Source: Viscum album (lineage: Eukaryota > Streptophyta > Magnoliopsida > Santalales > Viscaceae). From it: a stretch of 64,000 bases of DNA. The number at the start of each line of letters is the position of its first letter. Within the stretch, counting starts at the first letter, position 1. Below the pieces are notes generated by a model. That model worked only from the letters and a program-made list of their open reading frames with translations, ran no database searches and was not told where the DNA came from. Of the stretch, positions 23,612 through 36,029 are shown piece after piece. The stretch lies in contig OY728120.1 of the NCBI GenBank assembly GCA_963277665.1, positions 945,487,195 through 945,551,194 of the forward strand. The letters are read 5' to 3'. The position numbers and the translations under genes are program-made.

Positions 23612-26600
23612 GTGTTGTGTATCATCATGACTTCGAAAAGACGTGGGAATCAGATCCAAAAAGAGGCTGCTGTTGAACCTCAGCAAGCGAGACCTAATGT
23701 GGATTCTAGTCTGGTTGAGGTGATCGTTCACACTATCCAAGCTCTTGGACAGGCACCACCTCCAGTCCCTGTTCAGACTCCAGCTTTAGATCCTCAAATT
23801 GATATTCACCGAAGTCATTCTCAAGAGTTCCTACGCCAGAAGCCACCAGTTTTCAAAGGCTCCACTGACCCTCAACATGCTGAGGAATGGTTGAGTAAGA
23901 TTAAACGTCTTTTTGGGTTCTTGGAGACACCTGAAGTGATCAAGGTGAAGTGTGCCACCTTCGTGCTGGAGGGACCAAGCAGGAGATGGTGGGACACGAT
24001 GGTGACGGCAGGGAAAAACGAGGGTTTGGAGTGGAAATACTTTAGGGTTATTTTCACTGATCATTTCTATCCAGAATCAATAGTTTTGGACAAGGCTGTG
24101 GAGTTTTTCAAGCTTGAGAAGGCCAACAAAACTGTAACTGAGTACTCAAATCGCTTTGCTGAATTGGTACAGTTTGCTCCTGAAATTGTATCTAATGAGA
24201 GGATGAAGGCTCGACGATTTGAGTTGGGGCTTCGATCAGATATTCGTTCTCAAGTTTTCCTATTGAAGTTGCCCATTTATGTCTATGTGTTGGATAGGGC
24301 GATGATGGTTGAGATGGACCTGGCAGGAAAGTCATGGTTGAAGGGAGTTTCTTTTCCTTCTTATGACAGTGTTGGTCCCTTTAATAGGAAACGGAAGCGT
24401 AACGTCTCATATGGTAGTTCTCGACATCAGAGTCATTCTAGACCTCCAGTAGCACCAGGAGGGGCTTCTTTGACTTGCTATCAGTGTGAAAAGTTGGGGC
24501 ATTCTAAGAGGGTTTTCACTGAGGCACCCAAGAACTGTAGGTCCTGCGGATGTTTGGGTCACTTACAGAGATTCTTCCATCACTTCTCTACTCCACGTAG
24601 TGGAACAGGATCATCAACACCTCCAGAAACTACAGGTCAATCAAATTCTACACATGCTAAAAGGTTCCAGCCACATGCATCAGGAACGAAGCTTCTTCAC
24701 GCAATGGAAGAGTCACCAGAGGTAGATGAAGCAGGTCCTGCAACTGTGAGAGGTACCATCATTATAGCTTCATCCTTAGTGACATCACTTTTCTATACTG
24801 GTGCATCTCAATATTTTATTTCAACCCATATTGTTAATCTACTTAATCTACCCATGGAACATTCATCTTGTGTGATGGATATTACTACACCTCTTGGTAC
24901 GGTGAGAGAGAAGGGTCTCTTTATTCCTTCTTGCTCCTTATTTCTTTTAGATGTCGAGCTTGTTTGGGACTTTTTGGTTCTCAACATGAAATATTTTGAC
25001 ATAATATTTGGGATGGATTGGCCCATCGCTAATAAAGCCCGGATTGATTATCACCTCCGACGGGTCTACCTTACTACACCCAGTGGTGTGCCTCTTGTTT
25101 TTCAAGGAGAATGGGACCCCAGGTCAGGCAGAGCCAGACCTTCTTATCCAGAGCTGGGGAAAATTATATCAGTGATTGCTTTTGATCTAGAGAAAGATCC
25201 AAAAAGTGGTGATCTTCCTCCAGTCGTCACTGAGTTTCCAGACGTGTTTCCTTCTGACTTCTCTGGTCTTCCACCGGTAATGGAGATTGTTTTTTCAGTT
25301 GATTTAATGCATGGTACTCAACCGGTTTCTATCCCTTCTTACCGAATGGCTCCAGCCGAATTAAAATAACTAAAGTATCAGTTAGACGATCTTCTTGAGA
25401 AAGTTTTTATACACCCGAGTGTGTCACCTTGGGGAGCACCAGTTCTCTTCGCCTAGAAGGCCGATGGTTCTCTACGCTTATGTGTTGATTATCGAAATCT
25501 CAATCGAGTTATGATAAAGAACAAGTATTTGTTACCACGAATTGATGATTTTTTTGACCAATTGAAAGGGGAAAAGTGGTTTTCAAAAATTGATCTTCGA
25601 TCTGGTTACCATCAGTTGAGGATAAAGGAATCTGACATTCAGAAAACCACCTTTCGAAGTAGGTATGGCCATTATGAGTACCTTGTCATGCCCTTCGGCC
25701 TAACAAATGCTCCTGCAGTTTTCATGGCCTTGATGAATCAATTTTTCCATGAGTATCTGGATAATTTTGTGGTAATCTTTGTGGATTACATCCTTGTATA
25801 CTCCAAGTCTGAGGAGGATCATGTGCTTCATCTGAGAACAGTTCTAGATCTTTTAATAAATCACTGTCTTTATGCCAAGCTTTCAAAGTGCGATTTCTGG
25901 ATCAGAGAAGTGAAATTATTGGGACATGTGGTGTCAGAGCAAGGTATATCAGTTGATCCTGAGAAGTTGAATGCTGTTATGACTTGAGAACAACCACGAA
26001 ATGTTTTCTAGATTCAGATATTCTTGGGCTTAGTAGGATATTATCGCTGTTTTGTCAAATATTTTTCAAAGTTAGCTTCTCCAATGACTACTCTAACTCG
26101 AAAGGGAGTGAAGTTTTCCTGGAATGACAAATGTCAAAGTTCTTTTTTTGAGCTAAAGCATCTTTTGACTACTGCACCGATGTTAACTCTTCCTGAGGCT
26201 GGGGTAGGTTATGTGGTCTTTTGTGATGCATTGAGTTCAGCTTTGGGATGTGTCCTTATGCAAGGTAATCATGTTGTTGCTTATGGATCACGTCAACTTA
26301 AGCCTCATGAGAATAACTACCCTACAAATGACCTTGAACTTTTAGCTATAATGCACTCACTCAAGTGTTGGCGACATTAACTTTATGGAGAAAGGTTTAC
26401 TGTGTATTCAGACCACAAGAGCTTGAGTTATATCTTCTCTAAAAAAGATTTGAATCTCCGCCAAAGGCGTTGAGTGGATTACCTGCAATCTTTAGACTTT
26501 GACATCGCCTACACACTGGGGAAATGGAATGTAGTTGCAGATGCGTTAAGCAGGAAACCTTCATCTCAAGCTGTGAAAGAATATTCAGAATAGTGGAGTT

Positions 26601-28126
26601 TGATGGCTCTTTTTGCTCAGTTGCATATTGGAGTTCAATGGAAGGGGAATGAAGTTTCTTTAGCCAGTGTTCAGTTGACTTCTGCTCTCCTCGAGTTAAT
26701 TCTTCAGGAACAACAACTGGATGATGAATTCTATGGCAATAGGGACTCTCTTTATGGTGGGGAGACCAACACCTTGTGGTCATTCTCCAAAGAGGGTGTT
26801 ATGTGATATCAAAACCGTTACGTTGTGCCGTTATCGGAAAGGAAGGATGTGATGAGAGATTGCCATAACTCTTAGTGGGTTGTGAACCCGGGGACCACGA
26901 AGATGTTCTATGATATGCAGCAATAGTTCTGATGGCTAGGTATGAGACGAGACATTGATGAGTTTGTACCTCATTGCTATACATGCTAGCAGGTGAAATC
27001 CGAGCACCAGAAACCTTCGGGTTTGCTTCAACCACTTCCAGTCCCTACATGGAAGTGGGATTAAATCTCAATGGACTTTGTGGTTGGGTTACCTCAAACC
27101 CAGAGGAAGAAGAATGCAATATGGGTTGTGATCGACAGACTGACCAAGTCATCTCACTTTATACCTATTCGAGATACAACCAAATTTGAGGAGTTGGGAA
27201 ATATCTATGTGAAATAAATTTTTTGTTTTCATGGAGTTCTATCTGTAATAGTCTCTGATAGGGATCCTCGGTTTAATTCTCGCTTTTGGAGAGGCCTTCA
27301 GGTGGCACTGGGATCTCAGGTCCGTTTGAGCACGGCCTACCATCCACAGTCAGATGGCCAGACATAGAGAGCTATTCAGATCCTTGAGGACATGCTCTGT
27401 GCTTGTGTTCTCGACTTTGGTGGATATTGGGATGATCATCTGGGATTAGCTGAGTTTTCTTATAACAACAATTATCAATCTGAGATTAAAATGGCTCCTT
27501 TTGAGGCATTGTATGGCCATCCCTGTAAATCTCCCTTATGTTGGTCGTAGATTGGTGAAAGTTCTTTGGTAGGACCGAGTTTGGTCCAAGAGACGACAGC
27601 TAAGATCCAGTTGATTCGTCAGAGAATGTTGATAGTTAAAAGTCAGTGCAAGTCTTATGCTGACCGTCACCATATACCTTTAGAGTTATTAGTTGGTGAC
27701 CAGGTTTTCTTGAAAGTTTCACCCCGTTTAGGTCATCGACGGCTTGGGAGGCAAGGGAAGATTGATCTTCGTTTTGTGGGACCTTTAGAGGTTGTTGGTC
27801 TTGTCGGAAAAGTTTCTTACCGTCTAGATCTACCACCACAGCTGACGTCGATACATAACATTTTCCATGTATCGCAGCTGTGGAAGTACCTCTCTAATCC
27901 ATCTCATGTTGTGAGCTGGAGTGATCTTGAAATTGAACCAGATTTATCTGTGACTGAACAACCAGTCAGGATTGTTGATTCTGAGACCAAGGTACTTTGT
28001 GGGAGAACGATACCTCTGGTCTGTATAATTTGGTAGCATGGTTCATATCCTCATGATACATGGGAAAGGGAGGCACTAATGAGAGAGCAATGACCTCATA
28101 TTTTTGACGTGGAGGTTTCTTCATAG
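23612..28126 (+). pseudogene. gypsy-1 gag-pol polyprotein, one frame with many stops
   Basis: The whole polyprotein stays in one reading frame from 23612 to 28126, interrupted by in-frame stops (for example 25367, 25454, 25985, 26009, 26378, 26471 and 26591). The likelier start is the second ATG, at 23627. The gag matrix/capsid region covers about residues 80-240. Two zinc-knuckle-like motifs follow (CYQCEKLGHSKRVF near residue 288, then CRSCGCLGHLQRFF), both lacking the last Cys. The protease motif is FYTGAS where FDTGAS is expected. The RT motif is FVDY (25778-25789) where F-I/V-D-D is required. RNase H (DALSRK) and integrase ([15 protein letters not shown]) follow. The C-terminal region around PVRIVDSETKVL and WEREAL is chromodomain-like. 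It is dead at protease and RT as well as by nonsense. Confidence 0.95.
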
Positions 28127-28150
28127 GATTTTTGGGGACAGAAAGGTCTT

Positions 28151-28163
28151 ATGGTGGGGAGGT
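28151..28163 (+). other. gypsy-1 polypurine tract
   Basis: ATGGTGGGGAGG lies immediately before the 3' LTR start, the usual plus-strand primer site. Confidence 0.8.
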
Positions 28164-30312
28164 TGTAACATCCCATTATGTTTTCATGTACTTTTGATGT
28201 CTCTAAATGCCTTTGTTTTGGATTAGTGACTTGGGGGTGCATTTAGGTGAAATTTTAAATAAAAAAAAGGCAAGGGCTTGTGCACGGCTAGCACACGGTT
28301 GGATAAACCGTGCGATCAAACCGTGCCAACCTAGCAGCACCGGACAGTGGGGTATGCACGGTGTGTGCACGGTTTGGTAAATCATGCGACTAAACCGTAC
28401 GGACCAGCAACCCTGGACAGTGAGTTCGGCATGGTGTGCTCACGGTTCGACAAACCGTGCGGAAAAACCGTACGGTCACTTAAAATTAGATCCTTAAATT
28501 GTGGATCTCGTCCGTTTTGCCTCTAAATGATTCTTTTTTCCTCCTAAGTGTCCCTAACTTAGGATTTGTCTTCTCCTAGAGTTATAGAAGGTTCTCCCTT
28601 TGTTCCGGAGGCGATCCAAAGGCTCCTCTTTGTGAATCAAAGTGGGATTCTCAAGGTATGTGATCGTTCTTCTTCTTTCTTGATCGGTTTCTTAGATCTA
28701 CTTAGATCTACTTCCCCTCTTCCCTTGATTTCTTATATCTACACCCATTATGGGTTGATCTAAGTGTGTAAATTCCAAAATTATGAGTTTTGGTCTTGGT
28801 ATTTCTAGGGGAAGGGATCTAGGATAGGTTTTTGGAGAATCAACTCGGATTCTTGAGTGTTCTTCAATCGTTGTGGTTTCGGTCAAAACCTTTGAGGTAG
28901 GTGGTCCCATCCCGACTTGACAAATTGATTATCTTCATTGATTGAATTATTTCACTTGTTGATTTTAATTCAATTCCTTTGAATTGAGATATTTTAATTG
29001 GTTTTGGCATGAGAATTTGGAAAACCCCTAATTCCATTGAATTGGGGTGTGTGTGTTTATGGAAATTGGATAATTTAAATTGTGGAATTGTAGTTATGTA
29101 TTTTATGGAAATGTTTTCAATTGAATTGTTGATTTCAATTGTGGAAATAAATTGTGAAATGATGGAATTGGTTTTGAATGGATTTAAAACTGGTGAAAAT
29201 GGCTTAAAATGTTTTGATAGAAACCCATTGGTTTTATCTTGCGAAAAAGGAATGTTTTTTAATAAAACCTGGTGTGGTTTTAAATGGAATGGAATTGGCA
29301 CTTTGAAATGGATGAATGGGATTGATCATATTTTAATCATTCTTAAAATAGTTTGCCCATCATGTAAGAGTGCATGTAATCCTTAGGTAGTTAGTGAGTT
29401 ATTTGGATACACTCTACGATACGACAACGTTCTAAAACATACTTGTGGCAGGTCACATCCCCGATGGGTTGGTGATGAGTCTCCTTTGGCTAGTGTCATA
29501 GGGATGTGTATAGACACATTTTTGCTGAGTTCACATAGAGAGTGTGGAATCCCATAACTTATTAATACTATCGTACCTTTTTGTAGATGACCATGTTGCT
29601 CACCTAAATATTTATATGTGATGTATAAATGTTTTCCAATGTTTTTGAACTGATTTACATGCTTTCTGATTTTACATAAACTGTTTTATGTAACTGTTTT
29701 ATTTAATCCATTGTCTTAAAAGTATTTCATCACTGTAAAACCTTTCTTGGTGAAATTTCCTTTACTTGAAAATGTATAGCATGATTTTTTAAAATATTCT
29801 TTCTTATTGCCAAACCTGTTTACTTTAAAATTGAAAGTTTTTCTTTGGATAATCTTTCTTTGGAATCTATTATGGAATCTCTGGTGGTATCCTACTGGGC
29901 TTAGGCTCACACCCTACTTTTGCCTTCAGATGTTTGTGGACCTCTTTCTTCCAGGTTCGTGCAAGGGGAAAGGATCACTTGGAGGTGGATCCAGCTGTTG
30001 AGTTTTCAACATGGTGAGTTGTGTCCTTGGGGACTTTGGGGTGGTTTTCCTATTTTATGTACTTGGGTTGTAGTGCTTTGGGATTTCTTTGCCTCTTTTT
30101 TTCTGGTACAATGCTCCCAGTGGAGTTTCTTTGTTATGCATACTGTTTTTTTACTCTTGCTTCCGCGTCCTTGTGGCAAATTTGTTCCCACTTGTATGTT
30201 TTACGATGCCAGGTGCTAGTCGTCGACCCATGGGGATCGGGAACGCCATTCGAGCTATGTCAGGGTCAGCTCAGTTATTGGGTTACCAGGGTACCCGGGC
30301 TGGTTCGTGATA
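28164..30312 (+). repeat. gypsy-1 3' LTR
   Basis: Begins TGTAACATCCC and ends GGTTCGTGATA, the last two bases decayed from CA. It is followed by the GTTAT target duplication. Confidence 0.95.
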
Positions 30313-30525
30313 GTTATTTCCACGGTTTTAACCACAGCTATAGATCAATCACCACAATGGCCAATTTCAAGGCCTGTTTCCACGGTTTTCAAAACTGTGG
30401 CAATAAGTCGGGACCTACCGCCACAGAGATAGTAGCCACGATTTTGGGGCCTATTATCACTGTTTTGAACCATGAAAATAGGCCTTTTGTGTAGTTTTGG
30501 AAATAACAAGTGGAGGATAATATTA

Positions 30526-30690
30526 CTAATCATGATCAACATCCTCCTCTGATGCCACATCATCATGTGTTGCATCCATAAAAGGTTGGTCACCCTCTAG
30601 CACATATGTCTCAGACTCATCACCCTTAGCATCATCTGACACATTAAAGAAAAAATTATGATAAATTTCATCCATGGGAAGAAACAGTTA
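30526..30690 (-). CDS. Acidic C-terminal reading frame, unknown
   Basis: On the minus strand an open stretch of about 54 codons ends at a TAG at 30526. It includes PWDEIYHNFFFNVSDD and ends MDATHDDVASEEDVDHD. The Asp/Glu-rich tail and even codon use look like a real C-terminal exon, but a stop lies just upstream and no family is recognised. The small CACTA-like element inserted about 25 bases beyond its stop codon. Confidence 0.3.
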
Positions 30691-30838
30691 TGTCATTGCT
30701 CTATTAAAATAAGCCCAATCATTTGAGCCTCCATTTGCTGAATCAGAGATATGAATGAGGTGTGTGAGACAAGCAATCGAAAAAAAAGAAATTACGTAAT
30801 AAACTAAAGTTAATAAAAAAACTTTTCAAAAGTGGAAG

Positions 30839-32011
30839 TGTCACAAACCAATCTGGGTCAACCCTAAAAACGTCACCCGAGCTGACCCGCAATATGGCTC
30901 GAGAGGCGTTCCCAATCCTCACTAGCTGGAAACTAGTGCGGAGAAGTAGATAAAACTCAATTGGGAATGATTTATCCCATAAATGATAGATAAAAAATAA
31001 ATATATAGACAAAAACCTAAAGGTAAATTAAACACTAGCAGTGGGAAAAAATAATGAACTACAATATGTACCTCCATGTGACCTCATGGATCACCTCTAA
31101 CCATAGAACCACACTCCCTCCATGAGTGAACCAGAGGTGGATAGAAATATAAACTGAAAAAAGAGTATAGGCGTGAGCATTAAAATGCCCAGCAGAAGTG
31201 CCAAAGGTTAAACAACACCCCATGATTTACCTTTAAAGATGAAACCATTTCATCATGGTTTGAAATATAATAATAAAAATATGGTTTCATTTCCATTTTA
31301 AAAATGTAACAATTTTATGTCTCGCGGAAACCATTTTCCCTTCTTAATTCCTAAATAATTTCTAAAAAGGTGAAAGATTTTCCCAAAACCAATTTTTAAG
31401 AAGAGACATAAAATGAAAGAATCATTCTTGGAAAAAACATGTCACAAAATGTTTCAAAACAAGGGGAAACAAAATACATATAAGTAGATAAATATGAAAG
31501 GGTTTCTCTGTGGAAGCATGACGGTTAAAAATATTTTTACAAAAACGTCATAAAATAAGTGAAATTAGAATACCTGTAAAAAAAATTAACACAAGATATT
31601 CTTAGACACTGGGTGAAGAGACCCTAGACGCACTCAATTCGAAATCTATTTTTCGGCCTAATGATGCGATCTACAGTCAATAACCAACATAACCACTCTC
31701 AATTGGCCTCACCAATGGCACAATCCCCACAACCACTCTATGTGGTTCTAGTTAATCTAAGTGGGACGAAATAAAGGGTATGATCTTGAGTTTTTCTATT
31801 GATTATTTTATCTAGTGGTTGATAAACTAACCACTGAGAAAGGGGAAAACAACTTGGACCAATTAGGTTTGTGTTTACATCTTTCCACCTGTACACCTTT
31901 GTATCTCCTTGGATTGTTTTCACCTCACCTCCTAACATAAATCACCTCTATTATCTTGGGATATCCATCTATTGCATATACTTTTACTCAAACACATGTG
32001 AGGGGTTTACA
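30839..32011 (-). repeat. Reversed LTR-like segment, distant relative of the gypsy-1 LTR
   Basis: The plus strand starts TGTCACAAACC and continues with GGCGTTCCCAATCCTCAC. This mirrors the reverse complement of the gypsy-1 LTR end (TGTCACGAACC, then GGCGTTCCTGATCCTCAC). It may finish at GGGGTTTACA (32011). No target duplication is seen and the central part is diverged, so this could be a solo LTR or a fragment. Confidence 0.45.
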
Positions 32012-32036
32012 TAAACCAAACCAAGGGCATGTATTC

Positions 32037-35000
32037 TGTAACACCTCAACCTTTCACGGTACGCTTCTCTTTGGATAATACAGTAGCGTGTGTTATACGT
32101 AACTTCGAGTTCTAACACACACCACAACCAATCAAACTAGCCGTTATGAATAGTAATACCAACTTTTTGAAATTTTATAAATTTTATCTTTTAAAATGGA
32201 CTTCATTTTTGGATTCAGAATATCGAAATTAGCTTAGGGTGAAAATTTTGGTATTTTTCCGAAAACTTTCAATTTTTGATGAATAGTGAAAAACACTTAG
32301 TTATAGTTTAAAACCGAATTTTTATTTAAATAATTATTTATTTTATTTGAATTTATTTCAGGTAAAAATAGATACATAATACCTATATAAATTCAATGTA
32401 ATTCATTGGAGTCAGTTTATAATAATTTTAGATATATAAAAAATTTATTGAACTTTTCACCGTCTATTAGATAAGTATAATTAGACCAAAAAAAACCTTA
32501 GGAATAAAATATGAACCTATTTGGTCCACTTGGATTATATTAGGACATTTATTATTATTTAATTCAAAGAAGAGTTAAAAGAGTTAAAATCAAAGTTTAA
32601 TAACTAAAATATTTTTAATATAGGGTTATACATAAGATAAATTCGATTATAAATATTCATTAGAAATCTAAAAAAATTTCCTAAATAATGGTATTTTATT
32701 TCTAATTTTTATACATTAAATAATTTAATTTATTTATGACACAATGGTGATACCATAATTACCTAATTTATGAAATATTAAAATAATTGATATTATAAAT
32801 ATCAAAATAAATGTAATTTGAGACTTTTTATGAATTCCACTAATTTTCTAAGTTAATATGACATGTTAGGATTGATTAAATGAATTTATTTCGAATTAAA
32901 GAAGTTTTTAGAACTTTAACAAAAATCAATTATTAAATAGTGTCAAAATTGACATAAAGGAGTATTTAAACAAAAATATTATATTATTAATTGATATTCT
33001 ATTCCTAAACATCTAAGGTTTGGAAAAATGACTTATATAAGGTTATATATATTAATAATGAACCACTTGGGGTTCTATTGGCTTGTTATAGTAAGTTTAT
33101 TAACCATATATATAAAAATACAAAGAGACATGGTAAATGTTAAACTATTTAACTAAGAGTTAAATATAAATGATAAGGTTGATATAGTGACCCAAACCTG
33201 TCTAAAATATATTGGTTGAAAGGATTTCGACCCATACCCACCTTAGCCTCGAAATAAGTCACATTGGATCCATTATAAACTGAATATGAATTTATTATAA
33301 AATAATATTTTAAGTTTTTTCTATGGTGCCCCTCACCCCTCTTATTAAAGGGCACTTCTCATTCTCTCAAATTCATACCTTAAAATCCCTTTGGTTTGGC
33401 CAACCTCTACCCAAATATCCTCTCAAATTCCCTCACTTCATTCTATAGGCCTTCCTTTAGTCAGAAAGACAAATTAAGGAGCCCTTTTGATCAAATTAAA
33501 TGGAAGAACCTGAAGAAGAAGTAAACATCTCACCACCTCTTTCATGTTCCTTTCTTCTTCCACTTCATTTTTATTTGTTGATTCCATTATAAAATAATAA
33601 CTACAGTATATTCTATATACTGTGATGTTATTATAAATATGGTACAACCAAATTCATTATTCTATTCATCCCTTGAATGACATGTCACCATACGTGCGTA
33701 CGTATGACTTACCGTCTCAACGTCATGGTGTAATTGTTATTCAATACATTATTATTTGGATGGTTATAATAATGATGTGTAATTCATGTAAATAATGAAT
33801 ATAACATGATGATTATTTTGTATATATGATACACCGTCCAATTATATATTATTTTAATATCAAAAGAATGATATTGTTGCTCGTGCGTACGTACGGACTA
33901 CCGTCTCCACGAACGCGATAAGATTCATTCCCCATCATATCCATTCAAGACTAATTTTCATTTGATGATTAAAAATAATGTTTAAGGACTTGATATCATT
34001 CTTGTATATGAATAAGATACAACCTATGGATAACAAACACGGCTTCTGTAACAAAACATATAAAAGAAAACTAATAAATGAACACCCGGAATGACGATAA
34101 TACTAAAATATTATTAACAAAGAAATATTAAAAGATTATATATCATATCATATTTATGTATATGATTATTTTATAATTTAATAACAATGATTTAACTATT
34201 ATACATGAGGTTAACCAACCCTTGACCAATGAAAAGTACAAGGTAAGGGTTAATTTCACAATCTCTTTATTATCCGAGGTTGTTTTTACATAAGTATCTA
34301 CTAGGACATCTTTATCATCCACATCCATGTTTCTTAAAAATGTATTTCAAAACATTCTTACTATTTTATAGACTATGGGTTAAATTAATTTATACCCTTT
34401 TTTAATTTTATAATATTTTTATAAAGGAATCTTTCCGTTGTTTTCCAAACAAGGTCTTTTTTAACCTTTTCGACAGAATTAAGGTAAGAATGTCTTTTTT
34501 AACTTATATGGTGAGTGCAGCTATTTTATGCCATTATAAAATCATTGAAGCTTCCCTTACAAGTTTATAATAATATTTTCAAAGTAAATGTTTCCTTTTA
34601 TAATTATGTAACTTTTAAATGATTTCAAAAAAGATATATTTCTCTCAAATAGTTTTTATTTCATCTATGTCAACATCCTTTGATCGATTTTAAGCTTATT
34701 TGAAGTTGATTTATTATGATACAGAAATTTCATATATTATTGAAGGTTTTATGATATTATTGACTGTGGATGTGTTATTTTTATACCATTCATGGTTTAT
34801 GGATAAAGTATTGACATTTTGTATGCCAGTTTTAATACGAATGTTTATGTTATGTTTAAACCTGTTCATGTGAGGAATGCATTGGACTTAATAAGTGATA
34901 GGTGGATCCCACTATAGCTCCTCGATGCGTCGGTAGGTCTGATGAGACAAACTAGTGTCTTGGCACAAGGCCTTGACAAAATCTTATTTTTAGCCATGGC

Positions 35001-35531
35001 ACAAGGCCTTGACTATGTGGTTATGATAGTCTGGAATTATGTAATCCATCATTATGAATGTGGTTATTGATATTGCATGTGATTATTCGACTAGTAGAAT
35101 ATCCATGTGAATAATTAAATGGAATTATTTCATTTTATTTTTTCCATATTATCCTGAAGTTCAATTTTAAAAGGCTTTTGTTTTAGTTATACATTGCCTT
35201 AAATGTTTATGCTTATTTATGAAAGTTTTCGCTATATTGTTATCCCTACTGAGCATCTGAGCTCACCCCTTTCTATGTTTTATTTTTACTAGGATGTGAA
35301 GAAGTATTTTATAACTGACCTACAGGGATAGTCTGAGGGGATATGAGTGTGGACTATGGAGACTATGTTGTTGTAGTTTTTCACTTTATGATGTAATGTA
35401 AGACTTATGAATGTATCTAGTGTTTCCAAGGCTACTAAACTAATCGGTCTTTCGATACATGATCTTTTATTATCATTCCAATGTTATGTAATAATGCAAC
35501 GACTTTGGGTAACTGGGGTTGGGGTGTTACA
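32037..35531 (+). repeat. gypsy-2 5' LTR
   Basis: Begins TGTAACACCTC and ends GGGGTGTTACA. It is AT-rich apart from two CpG-rich motif clusters near 33691 and 33881. A perfect inverted repeat (ACAGTATA, loop TTCTA, TATACTGT) lies at 33603-33623. It aligns with 40283-43893. Confidence 0.9.
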
Positions 35532-35546
35532 GTTGGTATCACAGGA
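35532..35546 (+). other. gypsy-2 primer-binding site
   Basis: GTTGGTATCACAGG follows the LTR end directly and matches the start of the initiator-methionine tRNA complement. Confidence 0.8.
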
Positions 35547-36029
35547 ATTTTAGTACAAACCTTAGAATCTAGATTTAGATAAACTCTAATTTGAACACAT
35601 AGACCTAAGATGGACTTTGAGGATTAGTGTAGAAGAACTTCCTAGAATTTTGGTATTGTAGTGATTTTGTGAGTTTTCCAAGAAATACATCCATGTCTGG
35701 ATACGAGCTGGTAGATGTGGCTCTGGCACAGATGTACCTAGGGGTAAAACCTGAAAACACCACTTTGAGCTAGACTCGAATGGGAATTGGTGCACAACAA
35801 CGGGCCTTGCTGCACTCTTGGTTACAACACTCCCAGGGGATATGCTTAGGATAATTCTCATTTTCTTTACAAACCATTATGAAGGGTTTATGAGTATATA
35901 CTTCCTCAAAGAAAACATTTTTTATGATTATGGATTATATCCATAAACTATTCAATTTATGTTAAGTGTTTTACAAGTTTGGATTTATGTATTACGATTC
36001 ATAAACTAATCTAGTGTATGCCATTGTTT

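Larger units (their letters stand above)
21197..30312 (+). mobile_element. Complete Ty3/gypsy chromovirus retrotransposon (gypsy-1)
   Basis: Two long direct repeats flank a gag-pol region: 5' LTR 21197-23324 and 3' LTR 28164-30312. The five bases outside the element are GTTAT on both sides (21192-21196 and 30313-30317), a clean target-site duplication. A methionine-tRNA-type primer site follows the 5' LTR and a purine tract precedes the 3' LTR. Pol order is protease, reverse transcriptase, RNase H, integrase, which defines Ty3/gypsy. The C-terminus resembles a plant chromovirus chromodomain. The LTRs differ at many positions and the coding region is broken, so the insertion is old and immobile. 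Confidence 0.95.
20933..30499. mobile_element. Small non-autonomous CACTA-like element, split by the nested gypsy retrotransposon
   Basis: The left end reads CACAACTAGAAAA and the right end, on the other strand, CAAAACTACACAAAA, so the first nine bases match except for one. The three bases outside each end are GAA (20930-20932 and 30500-30502), as expected for a CACTA target duplication. Without the 9.1-kb gypsy insertion the element is about 450 bp. Its interior is made of subterminal motifs (variants of ACCACGGTTTT and AAACCGTGGCTATAGG) in both orientations, typical of CACTA transposase-binding arrays. There is no coding sequence. Confidence 0.6.
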
